A stretch of 64,000 nucleotides of DNA, taken from Inonotus obliquus (taxonomy: Eukaryota; Basidiomycota; Agaricomycetes; Hymenochaetales; Hymenochaetaceae). Positions 59,052 through 64,000 of the stretch are shown here, in pieces. Positions within the stretch are counted from its first letter, which is position 1; every line of letters begins with the position of its first letter. A program made the translations under genes and the position numbers. The stretch spans positions 868,001-932,000 of the forward strand of contig JAJHTX010000002.1 in the NCBI GenBank assembly GCA_032164295.1, in the 5' to 3' direction. Under the pieces are notes generated by a model. It searched no databases and had not been told where the DNA came from. It worked only from the letters and a program-made list of their open reading frames with translations.

Positions 59052-60278
59052 GTCCGTAGCGTGTCGGTTAACGCTTGAGTTTCACCTAGCTTCTGGAAGA
59101 GCGCTGTGAAGTGAGTTACGGGCTCAAGAAGTGGACGAAGCTCCGCTACTGCTTCGACTCGGATCTAGTAGCCACTTGGCACCTATTTGCTTTTTTTCCT
59201 TCTTCTTCTTCCCTCTTCACTGTAGATAATGAGGATTTCCTTTCACTATTCATCGCGCGCTTCTGATTCGAATTCGCCTTTTCTTGTTTTCTTAATCTGC
59301 TCATTTTTTCCCTCTCGCTCTGTTATCATAACTGCTATGTCACTGATGTGCTTTTTACGACTCTCAAAACGCCTTCCTGTCTGTTATGACTAGTCATAGT
59401 TGTATGTTTCATTATCATACCTTGTAGAACGACCTTTCTTTGAGAAATTGGAATAGAATAGTCAGCTAGTCTGAATGAATTTCAAGAAGCGACACGTGCT
59501 TCAATTCACTGAATAGGCAAGAAACAGACACGTGTCCAAAGTGCTGCATCTGGGAGATCTCAGCTAACCTTGCCATCTCCTCTCTTTCATCCCCTCTGGT
59601 TAAGGGTCTGGCCATGTCTTGTGTGCAGTGACCTTGCCTCGGAAGCAAGATCTTCTTCTGGGAGTGATAACGACGAAGAAAGCAAGAGATGCTCAGGCAC
59701 TTTTCGCGAAGCAGACAACGTGTCCTCTTGAGCCTTTACACTAACTCTTCTCCGGTTGCTCTTCCGATTCGACACGTTGTTTATCCTGCTTTTACGTGGG
59801 CTCGTCTTACCCTTTCGGCTTAGAGGGTTCTATACACGCTTTTTTGCTCTCAGGGTCAAAATCATACAGTCTGATCTAGCTTCTTTCTTCGCTTGGTGGT
59901 TTATTGAGCTCTTTTCACTGCTCTAATCACGCCTCTCCGTCGGCGGAGACTCCCCTAGAAATACACGTATTTCCGACTTTTTTTGTGACTGACTTTTATG
60001 TCTTCGATCTTTAGTCATTATATTCTGGCAGGCCACGAGCCGGACGATCTAACAACTAGATCATCGTAAAGTACGGAACGTGTTCTCCATTTCCTGGGTC
60101 TATGAGAGCTCCGTTGACCCATCTCCGGCATTTGCCCAGATAAATAATCTGGGTCATCCAGTTAAGCGTACGACACCTCCCTTTCTTTCACCCAAAGTCA
60201 GCTGGTACCGTCTGTATAGTATTCGATCCCCTTCGTTCTGTGTTTCCTGTCCGAAATTGTTGTTGTATACTATACAAT
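59052..60278. other. Intergenic between UbiA-family gene and P450
   Basis: Gene-free by inspection: pyrimidine-rich sequence and short frames only, with the P450 promoter at the end. Confidence 0.45.
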
Positions 60279-62547
60279 ATGTCTTTCTCTTCTTTTTCTT
60301 CCACACTGCATCCACTTCTCGAATGGTTGCCAGCTGGTCGGGTTCGAACACGTGTCATTGCAGCGATTGGATTTCTCGGGTCGCTCAGTCTCGTTGTCTA
60401 TCTGTACCAACGCAGAAGAGCTCTGGTGCGCCAGAGCAAACAGAGTAGAGGTCATGGTCTTCCCCTTCCACCTGGGCCTAAACCGCTGCCAATCATTGGA
60501 AACACACTCGATATGCCAATGAGCCGGGAATGGGAGACACTTACCAAGTGGGGTGAAGAATATGGTACGTCCCACGATCTCTAGTGAACATTCCGTCCTT
60601 AGCAACCAATAGGTGACTTGGTACACGTCAGTGTCCTTGGTCGACATATCATTTATATCAACAGTTATAAAGTTGCATACGAGTTGTTTGAGAAGCGAGG
60701 CTCGTTGTATTCGGACAAACCTCGCCTACCTCTACTCAATGAGCTGTGAGTTCTTAGATTCTACTTATTTCAACTCGCTGATGTGAAGAGTCCAGAATGG
60801 ATTTTGACTGGAATTTTGGCCTCATCCATTACGGAGATATGTGGCGGAAGTACAGACGCGCATTCGTCAGTAAATTCGGCGGGACGGTCGTGCACATGTT
60901 CAACCCGATTCAAGAGCGTGCAACGTCGCTGCTCCTGGAGCGATTCTTGCAGACCCCAGAAGATTTCATCGGTCATCTACGACTGTAAGTTCAGAAAAGA
61001 TGTAATCATTAAAAGGAGACTCATCTGAGGTGCTGACAGACACGCCGGCCAACTGATAATGCTGTCAATTTATGGCATTTTCGTTAACTCCAGGAAGCAT
61101 CCGTACATTGAGACTGCGGAAGCTGTTATGGACTCCGTCTCAATGGCCGCTCGGCCCGGTGCCTGGCTGGTTGACTATATCCCTATCAGTGAGTCTCTCC
61201 GTGGATCAAGAATTTCCCAGTTCTAAGCCAACCCAATTATAGTAAAGAAATTACCAGCGTGGTTCCCCGGTGCTTCCTATCAGCGCACTGCGTCCCAATG
61301 GGCGGAGAATGTTAGGAAGCTTCGCTTCGTTCCGTTCAAAGCGAGCAAGGATAAGCTGGTAAGAGGAATGAGAAGTATGTCCTCCTAAAGCGTTGCTGAC
61401 ACTTGATTTCCATAATTATTAGGAAGATAGAGGACCTCCCCCGTTTGCGTCTTTCGTTTCTGATATGTTACAGGAGTATGGTTACGACGACAAAGACGCT
61501 GAGCTCATGATTCAAGACTGTGCTGCCCTGGCATACGGAGGTGAGTGACGCGACTTTATCCCGATATTAATCGTTGATATTCATTTTTTCTTTCAGCGGG
61601 ATCTGACACAGTACGTAGTCCACTACGCTAATTGGATTATTCCAAATACTGATCGATCACCACAGTCTGTGGCAACTTTGTCGGTTTTCATACTCGCTAT
61701 GGTTCTTTACCCTGAAGTTCAGAAGAAAGCTCAAGAAGAAATTGCCAAAGTCGTCAGTAGCTCGAGGCTCCCCACTTTCGCAGACCGCAAAGATCTTCCG
61801 TACATCACGGCGATTGCAAAGGAGACACTTCGCTGGCACACTGTTGCTCCTCAAGGTATTTTCCTGCCTTCTTCGCTCATGTTATCCTCTTCCTCAACTT
61901 AAGTTTCCTTTCCTTCAGCGCTGCCACATGAACTACGTGAAGACGACGTATTTGATAACTACTATTTGCCTAAGGGGTCTATAATAGTGGGCAACGCATG
62001 GTGAGCTTGGAGTGAACTGTGATAACAACTGTATTGATTGCAGCATTGCAGGAGAATGGCACACGACCCGGAAATATATCCAGATCCTTTCAACTTTGTA
62101 CCGGAGCGTTTCTTCAATTCGGAAGGTGAACTCGACTACGCTGCTACTGATCCTGTGAAGTACTCCTTCGGATTCGGAAGAAGGTATGCGTGAAAGAGTG
62201 AAGATAAAAGGCAGACGTGTACTGACTTGCTGCTTTTTCTAAGATTATGTGCTGGTTATCATTTTGCGGAAAATACGCTTTGGATAACTATTGCTTGTAT
62301 TTTGCACTGCTTTGATATCTCGTACGCAAAGGACAATGCTGGGAACAACATTCCTGTTGGTCTTAATCCTACCTCTGGAGTGATTTCGTAAGTTTTCTTC
62401 ACTGGTGGATGTATCCAGTATTGATGGGATGATTCCAATAGCCACCCAGAACCATTCCCATGTTCGATCACCCCGCGATCCGAGCTCGTTGTTGATTTGA
62501 TTCATCATGGCGCCTCCGAAGCAATGTCTCTTGTCCAGAACATGTAA
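60279..62547 (+). CDS. Cytochrome P450 monooxygenase
   Basis: A microsomal P450 in twelve exons, 552 residues: 60279-60564, 60613-60745, 60796-60984, 61040-61188, 61243-61358, 61423-61540, 61597-61610, 61666-61855, 61919-62000, 62052-62183, 62244-62387, 62442-62547. It starts with a membrane anchor (VIAAIGFLGSLSLVVYLY) and a Pro-rich hinge LPLPPGPKPLPIIGN. The I-helix AYGAGSDT is completed by a 14-nt exon. The K-helix ExxR is ETLRW, PERF is FVPERFFN, and the heme-binding loop is FGFGRRLCAG. The general layout resembles fungal P450s annotated O-methylsterigmatocystin oxidoreductase-like, but substrate cannot be inferred from that. It is the neighbour of the UbiA-family gene, in the same orientation. 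Confidence 0.92.
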
Positions 62548-62923
62548 TATTGTTTAGGGCGTGCGGTCTTGTTTGTATTGTTCAATCACGATACTCCTAT
62601 GAACTGTCTTTCATTTGCTTTCCTTCCCTCTTGTCGATTTGCTTTCTGTTATCTAGCCTTTGGGTAGTATAGTATCCAACCCCAACCCTGATTGATACTC
62701 ACCTATGTAGTTCGAACGCGGAGCCATCCATCTTTTTCAGAATGTTATCAACATGTGTTTACTCTGGTGTAATGAATACTCGATTCGAATGGGAAGGAAG
62801 ATTGTTACATCAAGCAAGGGTGAGAATCGCTGATTAGTGTTGAAGGTAATATTGCTCTAGGTAGTTGGTGGATAACAAATAGATAAACGCCCAAGCGCGC
62901 CGTATAGCAGAACGGAATGTTTA
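62548..62923. terminator. Convergent 3' region between P450 and FMO2
   Basis: The two stops face each other with 376 bp between. No strong hairpin or AATAAA signal is evident, and fungal poly-A signals are weak. No gene is seen. Confidence 0.3.
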
Positions 62924-64000
62924 CTAAGGGAATGAGGAAACAGTAGCTTCGGACGCGATTATGCATTCTGAAAATGAGAAGGTTGCTCCATTCAGAACAA
63001 GTGCCTCTTCGTCAACCTGAGCCATAGACGAGGCATTCATTCGTTCTCGCATGGCGCCCCAATCCACCCACCAATCGTCAGCTGCGTCATAAGCTTCATA
63101 GCCGAAAGAGCCTTTGAATTGTTCCCAGATACGTTGGAGGAATGGATCATCCATGTTCTCCCAATCGAGAACCTTCATCGCACGAGACGCAGCGAATCCG
63201 CTATCCCGCTCCGCACGCATAGGATCATCCTTAGGTAGGACGGAGAATGCAACAGTCTCGTACTCCGTCCTCTTGATTTCTTTGCATCGATCCTGGCGGA
63301 TTTCTTGGTATGCGGATAGAAGACGAAGAATCTCGTCTGGGTCCCGCGTGCGTAAACGTGAGAAAAGCGAGCCCAGTACGGCCGCGTCTTCCATTGCGAG
63401 AGATGAACCGTGACTTGTTCCCGGCTATCCATAATTGTGAGAAACTACTATATAGGAAGGAGCGAATAGTCGCGGGAAGTAGAACATACATTCAATGCGT
63501 GCGCGGCATCTCCGAGAAGTACCACATGACCGTCGTCGCTAAACCAGTCTTCCAGTGTTTCTTGCAGAACGTGCCGGGTCTCGACTGCCTGGGAGCCTAG
63601 ATGCAGTAGACGCCTTATTCTATTGAATTGAAGAATACCACGATCAATACGTGCGATGGTTTAGACAAGAAAAAAAAATCGATTGATAAACTCACTTATC
63701 ATTGTAATCGTCGAAGTTAGCAATAACAGGAGAGGTGTCCAGGGCTTTGTACCAATCATGAGAAGCGTTGGGATTTGGCACGATCAGTTGAATCGCATAG
63801 TCGTCGGGTCCCTGATGTCCGCGTCAGCAAGAGTGGAGTTGTGTAGCGAAGCGTGACATGGAACTCACAACTAAAAATGACAACACGCAAGTGTTATTGC
63901 CCATAAAAACTTTCCACTGAGGAACCAATAAGTCACGATAACTAGTCGATGACTTCTAGACGCACCACTCCTCCTTCTTCTATCAAGGTCCTCAACTCTG
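62924..64000 (-). CDS. FAD-dependent monooxygenase, FMO2 (C-terminal part, cut by window end)
   Basis: Paralogue of FMO1. The last exon (63424-62924) opens PGTSHGSSLAMEDAAVLGSL and holds SFGYEAYDAADDWWVDWG, close to FMO1's C-terminus. The preceding exon (about 63638-63490) encodes EDWFSDDGHVVLLGDAAHALN, which keeps the canonical GD-A-A-H FAD motif that FMO1 has lost. Further upstream are GPDDYAIQLIVPNP and WKVFMGNNTCVLSFL. The N-terminal FAD-binding half lies beyond 64000. It is convergent with the P450. The two FMOs flank the UbiA-family and P450 genes on opposite strands. Confidence 0.82.

Noticed and set aside
1..64000. CRISPR arrays, bacterial operons, ribosome binding sites or prophage
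   Set aside because: The sequence is eukaryotic nuclear DNA with spliceosomal introns; no regularly spaced repeat array was seen.

Overview
This window is eukaryotic nuclear DNA from a filamentous basidiomycete, most likely an Agaricomycete (mushroom or wood-decay fungus). Genes are compact and broken by many 45-70 bp GT-AG introns. Single-copy eukaryotic genes are present (TAF13, MTR3, NSRP1, cyclin B, prolyl- and isoleucyl-tRNA synthetases, a delta-9 desaturase). Other families are typical of mushrooms (a DUF6533-type membrane protein, FAD monooxygenases, a UbiA-family membrane enzyme, a P450). All gene models were spliced by eye; for most of them every exon joins in frame and the total length is a multiple of three.

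Layout. 0-22 kb is repeat-rich and rearranged. Several copies of an unclassified dispersed repeat of up to about 2.7 kb lie here, with a further copy at 32-33 kb. A large imperfect inverted duplication spans about 9.09-21.43 kb. Each arm carries an intact SAM-methyltransferase gene. The right arm ends inside a complete hot-dog hydratase gene (HTD2/MaoC-like), of which the left arm keeps only a dead 5' fragment. A gene for a Gdt1/TMEM165 transporter (6.2-7.4 kb) and a previously untracked small gene with an internal duplication (5.0-5.6 kb) also lie in this part.

22-50 kb is mostly housekeeping: a small membrane protein, the DUF6533 protein, a protein kinase, TAF13, NSRP1 and MTR3 sharing a 140-bp divergent promoter, a NmrA-like reductase, the cytochrome-b5-fused delta-9 desaturase, a small unknown gene with a decayed partial copy beside it, prolyl-tRNA synthetase, organellar isoleucyl-tRNA synthetase, and a B-type cyclin.

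50-64 kb looks like a specialised-metabolism locus: FAD monooxygenase, UbiA-family prenyltransferase or terpene cyclase, P450, and a second closely related FAD monooxygenase that runs off the window end. The first two are separated by about 5 kb holding a mariner-like miniature element and decayed coding remnants. This set of enzymes could build and oxidise a terpenoid or prenylated aromatic, but that is inference.
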